Shown here piece after piece: positions 31,461 through 41,696 of a DNA stretch of 64,000 nucleotides. How positions within the stretch are numbered: the stretch's first letter is position 1; the number at the start of each line of letters is the position of its first letter. The notes below the pieces were generated by a model. It saw only the letters and a list, made by a program, of their open reading frames with translations. It had not been told where the DNA came from and searched no databases. The position numbers and the translations under genes were made by a program. Source of the stretch: Rebecca billardiae RCC1528 (lineage: Eukaryota > Haptophyta); NCBI GenBank assembly GCA_965240325.2, contig OZ251222.1, positions 4,402,001 to 4,466,000 of the forward strand, read 5' to 3'.

Positions 31461-32054
31461 AGTGTGGCTTGTGCGCGTGCACGTGATCAGTCTCAGCTCT
31501 GAGGCGCGCGCTCAGGAGGGCTGCGGCCGGGCCGAGCGCGATCTGCGCGGACGGTACAGCCTGGCGGCTCATGCCAGCCAGCCCAAAGCCCGCTCCGCCA
31601 TCCGCGTCATGGCGCTCCAGCCTCTCGCGTGCTGCGCTGCAGCCGCGCTCGGCAAAGACGTCGCCCAGCCCGCCTTGCACGCGGCTGAGCAGTGGCAGCC
31701 AGGCGAAGCGTCGTCGCGGGCGAGGCTGCGCTGGGTGATGCGGCTCGGGTCGGTGGGCAAGTCGCACCCCGCCGTCGGTCGCCTCCACGCCTCAGGCTCG
31801 CTCGAGGTCAAAGACAACTGCGCGGCGCGGCGTTTGCGCGGGCGGGCCGCGGGCGTGGCGGGGTGTACGCGTGCAATGTCACAGCCTCCCACACAATTTC
31901 AGGAGGGTGAGACGCACCGCCAGCGGCACCCGCACACAATCCCACCCTGCGCGAGCCACCTGCCGTGTCGACTGAAGCATCAGGCTCGGGCGCAACCGCG
32001 GGCGGCGCATGCAAGAAGCTCGCGAAACGCACCGCGCGCGCCGTGAGGGCGAAA

Positions 32055-32180
32055 GGAGAGCACCCGTCAGGGCGGCGAGGAACTTGCCCAGCGCCACGCG
32101 GAAGACGACCCCAGCCCGCGTCGACGCATAGTCGGGCCCGCGAGCAGCCTCGTCGGTCTTCGCCGAGTAGATCGCGCCGC
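32055..32180 (-). other. candidate isolated exon, weakly PARP-like peptide
   Basis: The minus-strand frame encodes GAIYSAKTDEAARGPDYAST then RAGVVFRVALGKFL, with almost every codon ending in G or C, as in real exons of this window. The order G.iYsa...s..Y....g..F...v..G is reminiscent of the central part of ADP-ribosyltransferase (PARP) catalytic domains. No partner exons were found, so this is a hint only. Confidence 0.25.
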
Positions 32181-32644
32181 GAGCCGAGGCACCGCTCGTT
32201 TGAGGCTCCGTCCGCCGCGAAGTCGCGGCTTCCACCCGAGTTCCACTGTCCGGCCGAGACCGGATTCGCTGACTCGAGCTGCGGACCGTCCGAAGCGTCA
32301 CGGAAAATTCCAATCCTGCACTGTGTTATTTCTTCGTCTTTATTATTCTGCTGCGCGTATATATTGCGCTTATATATATACTCTCCGGGGGCACGCGCCC
32401 GCGGGGGCGCTGCATACGCGACGACTACTTCGAGACGACGGCTCGGACGACGCGTGCGGCGTGGCACCGCGACCACCGCGTCCGCGGTGGCGCGCGCGCG
32501 TCGACGCCAGACGGTGCGTCGAGCTTCCGCTCGGCGCGATGGAGTGATATGGGCGACTACGAGGGGGGGGGACGACGGCGAGGAGCGCTGATCCTGGTGT
32601 TTGTCTCTGCTGCTCGATCTGCTGCTACAGCTCACTGCTGCTGA

Positions 32645-32736
32645 CTCTGACGCCTGCCCGTTGCCGCTAGTCGATACCACGTCGTTAATTAATATACTCT
32701 GACGCTTGCCCGTTCACGTTGCATATACCACGTCGT

Positions 32737-32740
<4 letters not shown>
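32645..32740. repeat. 52-bp direct tandem repeat
   Basis: The segment CTCTGACGCCTGCCCGTT ... ACCACGTCGTTAAT occurs twice in a row with minor changes, directly before the CT tract. Confidence 0.8.
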
Positions 32741-32827
<87 letters not shown>

Positions 32828-32832
32828 CTCTA
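32741..32832. repeat. (CT)n microsatellite
   Basis: About 90 bp of CT dinucleotides with one late interruption. Confidence 0.95.
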
Positions 32833-33164
32833 TAGATATACAGTGCTCCGGAAGGCGCTCGGCCGCGCGGCGGCATCTTACTGCTTATATTATTACCGTG
32901 AGGCTGCCGTCGCCGCTCGGCGTGCCCCAGGCCGAGGCCCGGTGCTGCTCCGCGTCCCACTCCATCATCCCATCAGCCCCACCGAAGCCTGACTCGCGGC
33001 GGGCGGCGGCGCCCGGCCGCCGCGGATGCGGGCACTCGCACCGCAGCCGCGCAGCCGCAGCCCGCGTGGCCGCAAGCGGCCAGCAGGGGGCCGCCCTAAT
33101 TGACGGCTGTACTGCGGCCAATATATATTCACCGGACGTCCGGACGGCCGGACGCTACTCGTCG

Positions 33165-35142
33165 CTAGGCAGACGTTGATGACGACGCGACGTTCATCGC
33201 TGCCAACTTGTCCACAAGCTCCTCGAACTTGATGTCGACTTGCTTCATTGCGTCCTGCGCGCGCGCGCGCGCGCACCAAGCGCACGGCGCACGCACGCAC
33301 GACACGGCCTTCAGGTGCGGCCGTCGCGCGGCTGCCGCGCGCGGCGCGTGGCCGCACCTCGTCCCCGGAGCGCAGGTCCTTCACGCGCACGCATCCCCTC
33401 TGCCACTCGTCCGGCGCGACGAAGACGACGCGCTCTCCGCCGATGCGGTCCGCGTACGAGAAGGCGTTCTTCACCTTCTTCGTCGGCTCGAGGAGCATGT
33501 CGCAGCTGTACCCGCCGCGCCGCAGCTCGCGCGCCACGCGCAGCGCCGGCCCGCGCATGCCGGCGTCGTACGGGACGACCACAAAGTCGGTGCGCTGCGG
33601 CAGCGCGGGGGTGAGGCCCTTGAGCGCGAGGAGCTCCATCACCACGCAGTCGCCGAAGCCGAAGCCGACCGCCGACACCTCGTTCGGCGCGCCGTACAGC
33701 GTGAGCAGCCGGTTGTACCGCCCGCCGCCGCAGATGGCGCGCAGCTCGCCCGAGCGGTCAAAGCCCTGCGCGCGCATGCGCGGGGGCGCACGGCGCTCGC
33801 GCGCGTCGCGTGGGCGGGGCGCGGCGCACGCGGCAGCCGCGGCGCGCGGGGCCGCGCGGCGTCGGCGGCGCACCTCGAAGACGATGCCGGTGTAGTACGC
33901 CAGGCCCCGCACCACCGACGCGTCGAAGGTGAGCCACTCGCTGATGCCGTAGTCCTCAGCCAGCTCGAAGAGGCGCCCCAGCTCGTCCACCGCAGCGTCG
34001 GCCGCGCTGCCGAGCAGCGCCTTGAGCTCGTCAAACGACTTGATGCTCAGGGTGGCGACGATCGCCCGGCCCGCGTCGGCGGGCACGCCCTCCTTCGCCT
34101 CGAGCTCGGCGACGACGGCGTCCGCGCCGATCTTGTCCAGCTTGTCCACGATCACGCACACCGGCGCGAACGCCGCCTCTGGCACGCCGTGCAGCTTGAG
34201 CACGGACGCGAGCACGGTGCGAGAGTTCACCTTGAGGCCCACGTCTGCTGAGGTGATGCCGATGCGCTCGAAGAAGGCGCAGATCGCGGCGAGCAGCTCG
34301 AGCTCGGCGGAGATAGAGGGCTCGCCGATGATGTCCATGTTCCACTGGTAGTGCTCGCGCTTGCGCCCGCGCTGGATCGCCTCGAACCGCCAGCACTGCG
34401 CGCGCGCACGGAGCGGACGGGCGCGCCGCGCAGCGAGCGGCCGCGCGCGCCCGTCAGCCCGACGCGATGGCGCGGATCGTGCTGGGGCCGCGCGTTGCGA
34501 CGGGCTGGCGCGCACCTGTGGCAAGCTGCACCACTTGAGCGGCAGGATGCAGTTCGGCCCCATCGCCAGCACCATGCGCGCGAGCGAGGGCGTCATCTCC
34601 GGCCGGAGCGTCACGTTGTACCCGTCCTGAGGCACACGGACGCCCGACACCGCGCACCCACGGGCAGGCGCGGAGCGGCGTGAGCCACCGGATGCACGCG
34701 CGCGCGAGGGCGGCGCGGGCGGGCAGCGACGCGGCGAGGCGGCCAGGCCCCACGCGCGCACCTTGTCCACAAAGTTGAACATCTGCGCCGTGATCTCCTC
34801 CCCCGCCTTACGCTTGTACAGCTCGTCGTGCTCGAGCACGGGCGCGTCGTACTCCTGGAAGGCGAACTGGCGGGCGACCTCGCGGAAGTGGGCAAAGAGC
34901 CACTGGTGCGCGCGCATCTCGTCCGGGTAGAAGTCGCGGGTGCCGCTCGGCGGCGCGAGGGACACCGTGGGCTCCACGGACGCGAGCGGGTGCACGGTCA
35001 GCGCCTTGCCTGCGGCCTCGCGCTCCTGCGCCTTCTCCGCCTTCTTGCGCGCCTTCTCCGCCTCCTTGGCAGCCTTCTTCTGCTGAGCCTTCGACACGGC
35101 GGGCTCGGCGCCCGGTGCGCCCGCTGCGGGCGCCGCCTCCAT
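33165..35142 (-). CDS. HARS1: histidine--tRNA ligase (HisRS)
   Basis: Five exons, 35142-34762, 34626-34516, 34395-33874, 33767 region beginning at 33765-33358, and 33254-33165, all phase 0, give 503 residues. The ATG at 35142 is the first in frame. A charged Lys/Ala/Glu-rich coiled extension (about 15-50), often present in eukaryotic HisRS, precedes PPSGTRDFYPDEM. Class II motif 2 is CWRFEAIQRGRKREHYQWNMD, formed at the exon 2/3 join. The histidine-specific loops RGLAYYTGIVFE (HisA) and EVSAVGFGFGD (HisB) flank the exon 3/4 join. The anticodon-binding domain follows (DFVVVPYD ... FSYADRIGG). It charges tRNA-His with histidine using ATP. No organelle transit peptide is obvious, so a cytosolic role is inferred. 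Confidence 0.95.
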
Positions 35143-35660
35143 CGCGTGTGTGTCGCTTGCCACGCGGGTGGTGCGGCTTCCGTCCCGCGTCCGCCCTGCT
35201 GAATCTGTCGATGCGTCCCCGCCACGCGGCCGCCCGGACGCGCTAGTGGCAGCGCGCCTTTTTTCGCCGCCACACCCGCGGAAAAAAACCGGGTTACCGG
35301 GCCCACCGTTGGCGGTTGGCGTTGGCGAGTCGCAGCGCCGGGCAACTCGGGCCCTCGGGCTCGGCCGCGCCGCCGCGGGGCAAGTGACTCTGCAAGTGAG
35401 CAGATGAACTCATGGTTCCCAGCGACTGTCACCGTGTACGTCCGGGCTCTAATCAGGCTCGCCTAAACAGAGTGCGGACCCGCGCCGTGTCACGTGGCCG
35501 TGGGTTCGGGCCCGGCGGCCGAACGGGCTTGAGCGGCTGAGCCCGAGCAGCTAGCAAGCTGAACGACGCAAGTACGAGGTGGACGGCAGGTCTCCGCGAC
35601 ATCAGGGGCCGCCTTCGACTCTGCCGCGAGCAGAAGCACCCGTGCGGCGCGTGCACACCC
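35143..35660. other. intergenic
   Basis: Between the HisRS start and the 3' end of the DUF1995 gene (both leftward). The HisRS promoter should lie here. A run GGAAAAAAACCGGGTTACCGG near 35280 is the only notable sequence. Confidence 0.5.
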
Positions 35661-36458
35661 TCAGCCCTTGATGGCGCGCTCGGCGTCCGCCGCCTTGAAC
35701 GGCGTCGGCGAGGTGGCGGCGAGCGCGAGCTTGCCGCTCGACTCGACCCGCCAGGCGCAGTACTCGCCTGGGTACGTGCGCGAGACGAAGCCCGGGCCTA
35801 CGCGCCGCAGGAGGTAGCCCACCTCCACGTCGTCGAAGGACGGCATCCCCAGCTTGTCGAAGAAGGACAGCCGGTCGAGCGCGCAGTTGAAGAGCAGTAG
35901 CGGCGAGCGGCCGTCGTCCAGCTGCTTCAGCTCGCGCAGCGCGCTGGAGTCGATCTCGCTGTTGGCGACGGCGGTGATCGTGCTGCCTCCGGTGGTCCAG
36001 CGGTACCCGTAGAGGCCCTCCTCGCTCAGGTAGTCGCCGCCACCCTCGAAGCCGCCCTCCCTGATCAGGATCTCGCGGCCGACTGGCTCGGGCGAGCGCG
36101 GGCCGCCAAGCCGGCCGATCAGCTCGAGCAGGAAGTTGTTGTCGTCCTCGAACTTGCGCGCCGTCGTGGAGCGATCAACGCTACTGATCTGCGGGATATC
36201 GACGGATACGCGGCGGCAGCCCGCGGCCAGCGCCGCCTTGCATCCGGCTGCCGCGCGCGTGTTTGCGTCCTTGAACGAGACCAGCAGTCGTCGCGCGTCC
36301 TTCAGCGGCGGCGGCTGCGGAGCGGCGCTCATAGCAAGCTCTCGCAACGCGGGGGATGAGCTGACAGCCTGCGCGCGCGCTGCGCCATGCGCCAGCGCGC
36401 CGCCGCCGCGACTCCACGCGAGCGCGAGCGCGGGCAGCACGGCCGCCACGAGCGCCAT
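35661..36458 (-). CDS. DUF1995-domain plastid protein (LPA3-like family)
   Basis: Intronless, 265 residues. The ATG at 36458 starts a hydrophobic leader (MALVAAVLPALALAW) followed by an Ala/Arg-rich stretch, consistent with a bipartite signal for a secondary plastid. The body shows DUF1995 features: the early KAALAAGCRRVSVDIP segment, SPLLLFNCALDRLSF, and the closing VGYLLRRVGPGFVSRTYPG before EYCAWRV. The family includes LPA3 (photosystem II accumulation) and related plastid proteins of land plants. The exact role here is not known. A weak second ATG lies near residue 43. Confidence 0.75.
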   Translation of the reverse strand: MALVAAVLPALALAWSRGGGALAHGAARAQAVSSSPALRELAMSAAPQPPPLKDARRLLVSFKDANTRAAAGCKAALAAGCRRVSVDIPQISSVDRSTTARKFEDDNNFLLELIGRLGGPRSPEPVGREILIREGGFEGGGDYLSEEGLYGYRWTTGGSTITAVANSEIDSSALRELKQLDDGRSPLLLFNCALDRLSFFDKLGMPSFDDVEVGYLLRRVGPGFVSRTYPGEYCAWRVESSGKLALAATSPTPFKAADAERAIKG

Positions 36459-36773
36459 GCTCACGAAGTCCTGCGCGCGCGCGCGCTGATGCCCACTGCT
36501 GGAATCCTTCTTGGAGGAGCAGGACTTGGCGCAAACGACAAGGCTCGCTTGGCGTCGTTCGCCGACCCGGCAATAATATGAACTCCGCGGCAGTATGAAT
36601 ACATGCGAGCCTGAAAGCTATCGCGGCCAGCCAATGGCTGCACAGACGCTCTGGTCGCTCACCAGCCGGCGGGTTTTTTTTACCCGATAGGTGTGCCCAA
36701 GGCCCACTGCCGCCCGCACCCCAAGCAAGGCACTGGCGGCCGCCCTTTCGCACGCAGGACGTCGCGGCAGGCC
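36459..36773. promoter_or_regulatory. divergent spacer between DUF1995 gene and kinase
   Basis: About 315 bp separate the opposed start codons. It contains an eight-T run near 36674 and an AT-rich pocket near 36570-36610. Promoter function is inferred from position. Confidence 0.4.
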
Positions 36774-39134
36774 ATGTCGCAGCCGGTGCCGGTGCCCGGC
36801 CGGGCCATCGCGGGCAGCGCGGCAACGGGTCGAACGCTCGAGGAGCACTACGAGCTGCTCGACGTCCTCGGCCGCGGCTCGTTCTCCGTCGTGCAGCGCG
36901 TGCGGCACAGGCACACGGGCGAGCACTTTGCGTGCAAGCTGATTGACAAGTGGTCCATCCACAACAGGCAGCGCCTGGCGAACGAGGCACGCGCCCGCGC
37001 GCAGCACCCCACAACCGCGTGCCCTCGCGCCCCGTCCGCCCCAAACCACGCCGAGCGCGCTCGTCGGGGGGCTGCGTGGCGCCACTCACGCGCGCTTTTT
37101 GGTGCTCCGCGCGCGGGCGCTCGCACTGGCGCAGATCGAGGTGCTGCAGCGCGTCTCGCACCCGGCGGTGATCCGATTGCACGACATATTCGAGACGGAG
37201 CGCGTCCTTGCCCTCGTCACGGACATTGCCGCGGGTGGCGAGCTCTTCGACAAGATTGTCGACAAGGGTGCGCGCGCGGCGCGCAAAGCGCGCCCCTCCT
37301 CTCGCCCTGGACACGCGCACGCCGCCGTGCCAAGGGGTCCAGGCGGCATGCAGAGCTCGGCAGCCGGCGGTGTCGATAGGCCTTGGGTGGCACGGCTTGT
37401 CGCGTGCTCGCGTGCTCTGCCCCCGCACCCCTGGGTGCGCCGGCTAAGCAGCGTGCGCGCTCGCCTCCTCCGCGCGCAGGCCGCTACTCTGAGAAGGAAG
37501 CCTCAGATGTGATCTCGCAGCTGCTGCAGGCCATCCAGCACCTGCACGCAGCGGGCATTGTGCACCGCGACATCAAGCCCGAGAACATCCTCCTCGCCTC
37601 AAAAGACGACGACGTCGGCATCAAGTTGTCAGGCACGCGCGCGCGCGCACACGTGTTGGCAGCGCGCGCACCCTGGCCATGCGCGCGCCCTCACACGCGC
37701 CCTGCTGCCCGCGGCGCGACATCCGGCGCGCGCAGACTTTGGGCTCGCCAAGATCTTCTCGGGGGACGACATGGGGACGACGCCCGACAATGCGTACGGT
37801 ACGGCTCTGCCGGCGCGCGGCGGCGCGACTGCGCCGCGTGCCTCGCGCAGCGTGAGGCGTGGCACGCGCGCGGGCAGCTGCAGCTGGGCGCACCGCTGAG
37901 CGCGCTGCGGACGGGCCCCCGCGCCGCCCCGCCCGGTGCTCGCGCGCGCAGGGCGCGCGCGCGCGTTCACCGTGTGCGGCACGGACTACTACGTCGCGCC
38001 GGAGGTGCTGCAGCACGCGGGGTACACGCACGCGTGCGACCTCTGGTCCGTGGGCGTGGTGCTGTACATCCTGCTCTCGGGCTGCCCCCCCTTCTACGAG
38101 GGCGGCGAGGAGGGCATCTCCGTGCAGCGCAAGATCATCGCGGGGAAGTACTCGTTCCCCGAGCAGTATTGGGCGGCCGTGAGCGCGGAGGCGAAGGTGC
38201 GCGCGCGCGTGGAGCGCTCGCCCCTGCGCGCGCGCCCCTGCGTGCGCACACACCGCCCACCGCCCGCCGCCCGCCCCTCGGCGCCCCTCGGCGCCCGCTC
38301 GCTCGTGCGCGCAGGACCTGGTGAGCAACCTGCTGGTCGTCGACCCCGCGCGCAGGTTCAGCGTGCGCCAGTGCCTCGCGCACCCGTGGGTTGTGCGGCA
38401 CGGCGTCTCGACGGGCCCGCTGCCGCAGCGCAACACAGACAACTTCAAATCATTCAACAACAAGTGCGCGCGGCTCGCGCGTTGCGTTTGGCCGCGCACC
38501 GGCGCGCCCCGCGCTCGCACTCCGCCGCCCGGCCGCTCATGTGCTGCCCCGCCGCCCGGCCGTGCCGCCGCTCCTCCGCAGGCGCAAGAACTCGGTGGCT
38601 GGCTCGCCGCTCGTGGGCTCGTACTCCGTGTTTGGCTCGCTGCACGGCTCGCTGCAGTCGCCCGCCGAGCACACGATGCACGTGCCGGGCAAGCACAGGC
38701 GCACGGGCGCGTCCATCCCGCACTCGCTGCTCAACGCGCCGCTCGGCGCGCACACGTGCGGCTCGGTGCCGGAGGGGGCGCCGACCAACGGCGACGTGGG
38801 GGGCGAGCTGGGCGCCAGGGCCGTCGGGCCGAGCGGGCTGTCTGAGGACGCGCGCGGGGACGCGAACGGCGTGCCCCTGGGCTCGGTCGGCGCGGGCGGC
38901 GTGGGCGATGCAGCGGCCAGTGCCGCAGGCGTGCCCATCCCGATTCCCGGCAGGGGAGGTGACAGGGGAGGTGGCGGGCACGGCGGCTTAGCGGGCGGCT
39001 TGACGGGCACGACGCCGATGGCGGTACCCGGCGCGGCCGCAGGGCCGGGCGCGTTCGGCAACGAGCTGTCCGTGTCGCCTCCCGCGGGGCTGCTGTCGGC
39101 GAGCCCAAACCCGGGCTTCATGATGGAGATCTGA
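36774..39134 (+). CDS. CaMK-type serine/threonine protein kinase
   Basis: Seven exons, 36774-36986, 37135-37267, 37480-37632, 37736-37798, 37952-38196, 38315-38463 and 38582-39134, give 502 residues. Kinase subdomains are complete: LGRGSFSVV (P-loop), FACKLIDK (ATP lysine), HRDIKPEN (catalytic loop), S|DFGLAKIF (created by a splice), VCGTDYYVAPEVL and DLWSVGVVLYILLSGCPPF. The layout resembles CaMK/CDPK kinases. The domain ends with HPWVV and is followed by an NTDNFKSFNNKRK segment like a CaMK regulatory helix, then a 190-residue Gly/Pro/Ser-rich tail. No EF-hands are present, so it is not a CDPK. Introns 1 and 3 appear to use GC donors (GCACGCGC). Exon 4, with only 63 nt, and its downstream join are the least certain parts. 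Confidence 0.85.
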
Positions 39135-39295
39135 TTGCCAGTCGCCACCGGACCGCACTTCGGAGTCCGGGGTCAGAGCAGGCGGCTACTGCTGGCACGA
39201 TGCGCGTATAGTGATGCGCTAATCAGTGTCATTCGATCTATACGTTTCGTCTCTAGCGCGCAATAACTGCTGAGACTACAGTACAGGCTACAGCG

Positions 39296-41344
39296 TCACA
39301 TGGGCCCGTGCAGCTCCTGAGCGCGGTAGCACAGCTCGAGCTCGCGCATCCGTGATGCGCTTGTGCCCGTGGGCGGTGTGCGCCCCGCCATGGCGCGGGT
39401 TGTGCCGGCGAGGCTGCTCTCCGACGCCACGGACGAGCTGCGCGCGCGCCCGTCAGCGCACGCGCCTGCGCCACCTTGGTGCGCGCGCGTGGGCGTGTGC
39501 AAGGACGGGACGAGCGGCACCAGCGGTGGCGAGCGGCTCGGCGTGCGCTCGGCGCTGCGCGCACGTGCCGGCCGCGACGGCTCCGCCGTCGGGGCAGCGT
39601 GGCACCGCAGACTCCGCGCTCGAGCGAGCGGCCGGATGAAGCGCGAGCCCGCGGCGGCGGAGAGCGCCACGTCGTCAATCGTGCGCCCGACGCCGTCGGC
39701 CGCCTTCTCGAGCCCCTCGCCAACGCCGCTTGACAGCGCGTGCGCACCGTTGCTCAGACCGCCGACGACGGCCGCCGTGCCGCCGACCACGCCGCCGACG
39801 AGCCGGCCACCCCCGACGACGACGCCCGCCAGATCGCCGCTCGCGAGGCCCGCGACGGCGTCGGCGGTGCCGCCCACCACGCCGCCGAGCACCGTGGCGC
39901 TGCCACTCGCCACGCCGCACGCCACGCCGCGCGTGCAGCCCGCGAGGCCCGACGCGACGCTCTTGGTGGCGCCGAGCGCGCCGTGCACCGTGTGCGCGGC
40001 CGGGCCCATGTTGGCTGTGCACTCGTCCACGCCGTCGAGGAGGGCGGCAGCGCCGCCCGCCGCGCCGTGCGCGATCGCGTCGACGCCGTTGCCCACGCCG
40101 CGCGAGAGCTCGGTCACGCCGCGGTGCACGCCGCGCAGTACGCCCTGCGCCGAGCCCGACGACAGCCCCACCGCCACCTCCTGCGCGCTCGCGGCGGCGC
40201 CGTCGACGACAGCGCGCGTGCCCTCGAGCGCGCCGCTCACGACCGTGCGCACGCCGCCACTCGCGCCTCTGACGAGCGAGCCCCCCGGCGCGTTGATCGT
40301 GCGGTTCGCCGAGTCGACGATGTCCAGCGAGCGCCCGACCACGTACCCGGCGCGAACCGTCGCCGCGCCGAGCGTCGAGCGCACCGCGTCGATCGACGTG
40401 GCTGCGAGCGTGCGCAGCACCAGCGAGTTGAGCCACAGCAGCACGCCCAGGGAGACGCCGCCCTCGAGCCGGGCGGGCTCGATGCGCTCCTCGTGCAGCA
40501 TGATGGGCGGGAGGAGCGCGGTGCGCGGCGCGCCGCGCCCGCCCAGCCGGCGCTCGACGTGCACGGACACGCGGCGCAGCAGCACGCACTCCACGACCAC
40601 CGGCGGTGGCGGTGGCGGCGGCCGGCCCGGTGCCGCGCCGGCCGCCGCGGGCGCGGCCGCGGGCGCCGCGCTCGGCGGGTCCCCGCCCGGGAGCGCCTGC
40701 GGCGCGTCGGGCGATGCGGGCGGCGCGGTGGGCCTGGGCGATGCCGACTGCCCGTCCCCGCCCTCCGCCGCGCCACGCCTCGGACCGCCGCGTGCCGCGC
40801 CCTTCTGCCGGTCCTCGAGCCGCTCCGCCAGCCGCTGCACGTTGGTGTCGCGGAAGCGGCGGTCGTACGCGATGAAGTGCAGGCGGAGCTCGTCGACGAG
40901 GACGATGGCGAGGAAGCAGCGCGGGCCTTTGCCGCGCGTGAGGTGCACCTTGATCGAGCGCACGTTCAGCAGCGCCTCGCGCTCCGCCGCCGGCTCCGGT
41001 GCCGCGCGGGGCGCGGCGCTGTCCGCCGATGAAGCCACGGGATCGGGTGGCGAGAAGATCACGAGGCGGCGCACGGTGACAGTGAACGTGTCGATCGGCG
41101 CATCGAGCTCCCAGATCCGCCTGAGCGGCGCCTTGGCCCAAGTGAAGTTGACGTCGATGGCGCCAAACACGGCGTCGAGGTCGGCGCTCACCTCGAGCAC
41201 GAATGAGAGCAGCTGCACGCGCGCGAGCCAGGCGACGACGACGCAGATGAGCCCGACCTCGAGCGCGAAGTAGAGGAGGCGATACACCAGCCAAGCCGCC
41301 GCGAGGGCCCACTCGGCCAGCGTGAACGCCCACGCGAGCCCCAT
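39296..41344 (-). CDS. membrane-anchored protein with long glycine-zipper repeat region, function unknown
   Basis: Read as a single exon of 682 residues from the ATG at 41344. It opens with hydrophobic helices (LAWAFTLAEWALAAAWLVYRLL and VGLICVVVAWL). Residues ~40-170 look folded (DAVFGAIDVNFTWAKAPLRRIW, TVTVRRLVIFSPP, SIKVHLTRGKGPRCFLAIVL). A Pro/Ala-rich linker follows, then another ordered block (VVVECVLLRRVSVHVERRLGG). From ~330 to ~560 the chain is a run of 'G-x-x-x-G' segments such as GVVGGTADAVAGLASGDLAG, resembling the glycine-rich C-termini of VPS13-like proteins and glycine zippers. Similarity to lipid-transfer (chorein) proteins is speculative. The last 120 residues are low complexity and might contain an unrecognised intron. 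Convergent with the kinase. Confidence 0.55.
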   Translation of the reverse strand: MGLAWAFTLAEWALAAAWLVYRLLYFALEVGLICVVVAWLARVQLLSFVLEVSADLDAVFGAIDVNFTWAKAPLRRIWELDAPIDTFTVTVRRLVIFSPPDPVASSADSAAPRAAPEPAAEREALLNVRSIKVHLTRGKGPRCFLAIVLVDELRLHFIAYDRRFRDTNVQRLAERLEDRQKGAARGGPRRGAAEGGDGQSASPRPTAPPASPDAPQALPGGDPPSAAPAAAPAAAGAAPGRPPPPPPPVVVECVLLRRVSVHVERRLGGRGAPRTALLPPIMLHEERIEPARLEGGVSLGVLLWLNSLVLRTLAATSIDAVRSTLGAATVRAGYVVGRSLDIVDSANRTINAPGGSLVRGASGGVRTVVSGALEGTRAVVDGAAASAQEVAVGLSSGSAQGVLRGVHRGVTELSRGVGNGVDAIAHGAAGGAAALLDGVDECTANMGPAAHTVHGALGATKSVASGLAGCTRGVACGVASGSATVLGGVVGGTADAVAGLASGDLAGVVVGGGRLVGGVVGGTAAVVGGLSNGAHALSSGVGEGLEKAADGVGRTIDDVALSAAAGSRFIRPLARARSLRCHAAPTAEPSRPARARSAERTPSRSPPLVPLVPSLHTPTRAHQGGAGACADGRARSSSVASESSLAGTTRAMAGRTPPTGTSASRMRELELCYRAQELHGPM

Positions 41345-41696
41345 CCGCCCAACGTGGTCCGCGGGGCGGCGAGAAGGCGGTCCAACGAGGGCGCCGGCCT
41401 CCGCCGCTCCGCGACCCAAAGATTCGGCCCCGCACTTCCAACGTACCGCAGTTTGTCGCCGCCGGCTTCAGAGTCGCTCGTGCGCTCCTTCCTGGAACGG
41501 GGAATCTGTAAATCTACTGCGAAAGTGCGAATTAGTCGTGATACAGTAGAGAACGTTCAACCGTCAACGATGGCGGAGCTGCCGCCGCCGCCCGCAACAT
41601 GTGCGATGGGGTAGCGCGAGTCGTGGGGCACGCAGTATGCAGCTATGCAGTGAGACGATCAGCCGTGCCGTGCGGCCGCCGCAGTTGGAGAGCGGT
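41345..41696. other. intergenic
   Basis: Upstream of the glycine-zipper gene and downstream of the adenylate kinase gene (both leftward). An in-frame but non-ATG extension of the former reaches 41419. No further gene seen. Confidence 0.5.

Larger units (their letters stand above)
29565..33164. other. long gene-poor region, possible decayed gene
   Basis: 3.6 kb between the JmjC stop and the 3' end of HisRS. It shows a diverged ~400-bp tandem duplication (see 30690-31460), a few minus-strand segments with G/C-ending codons, a 52-bp tandem repeat and a CT microsatellite. No start, splice chain or domain could be assembled into a gene with confidence. Both strands stay open over long stretches because of base composition, which is not evidence of coding. 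Confidence 0.4.

Noticed and set aside
35143-35163. Seven-residue longer HisRS N-terminus
   Set aside because: It starts at GTG; the first ATG in frame is at 35142.
39363-41273. 636-codon plus-strand frame, Thr/Pro/Ser-rich
   Set aside because: Antisense shadow of the glycine-zipper gene; periodicity comes from the GxxxG repeats on the other strand.
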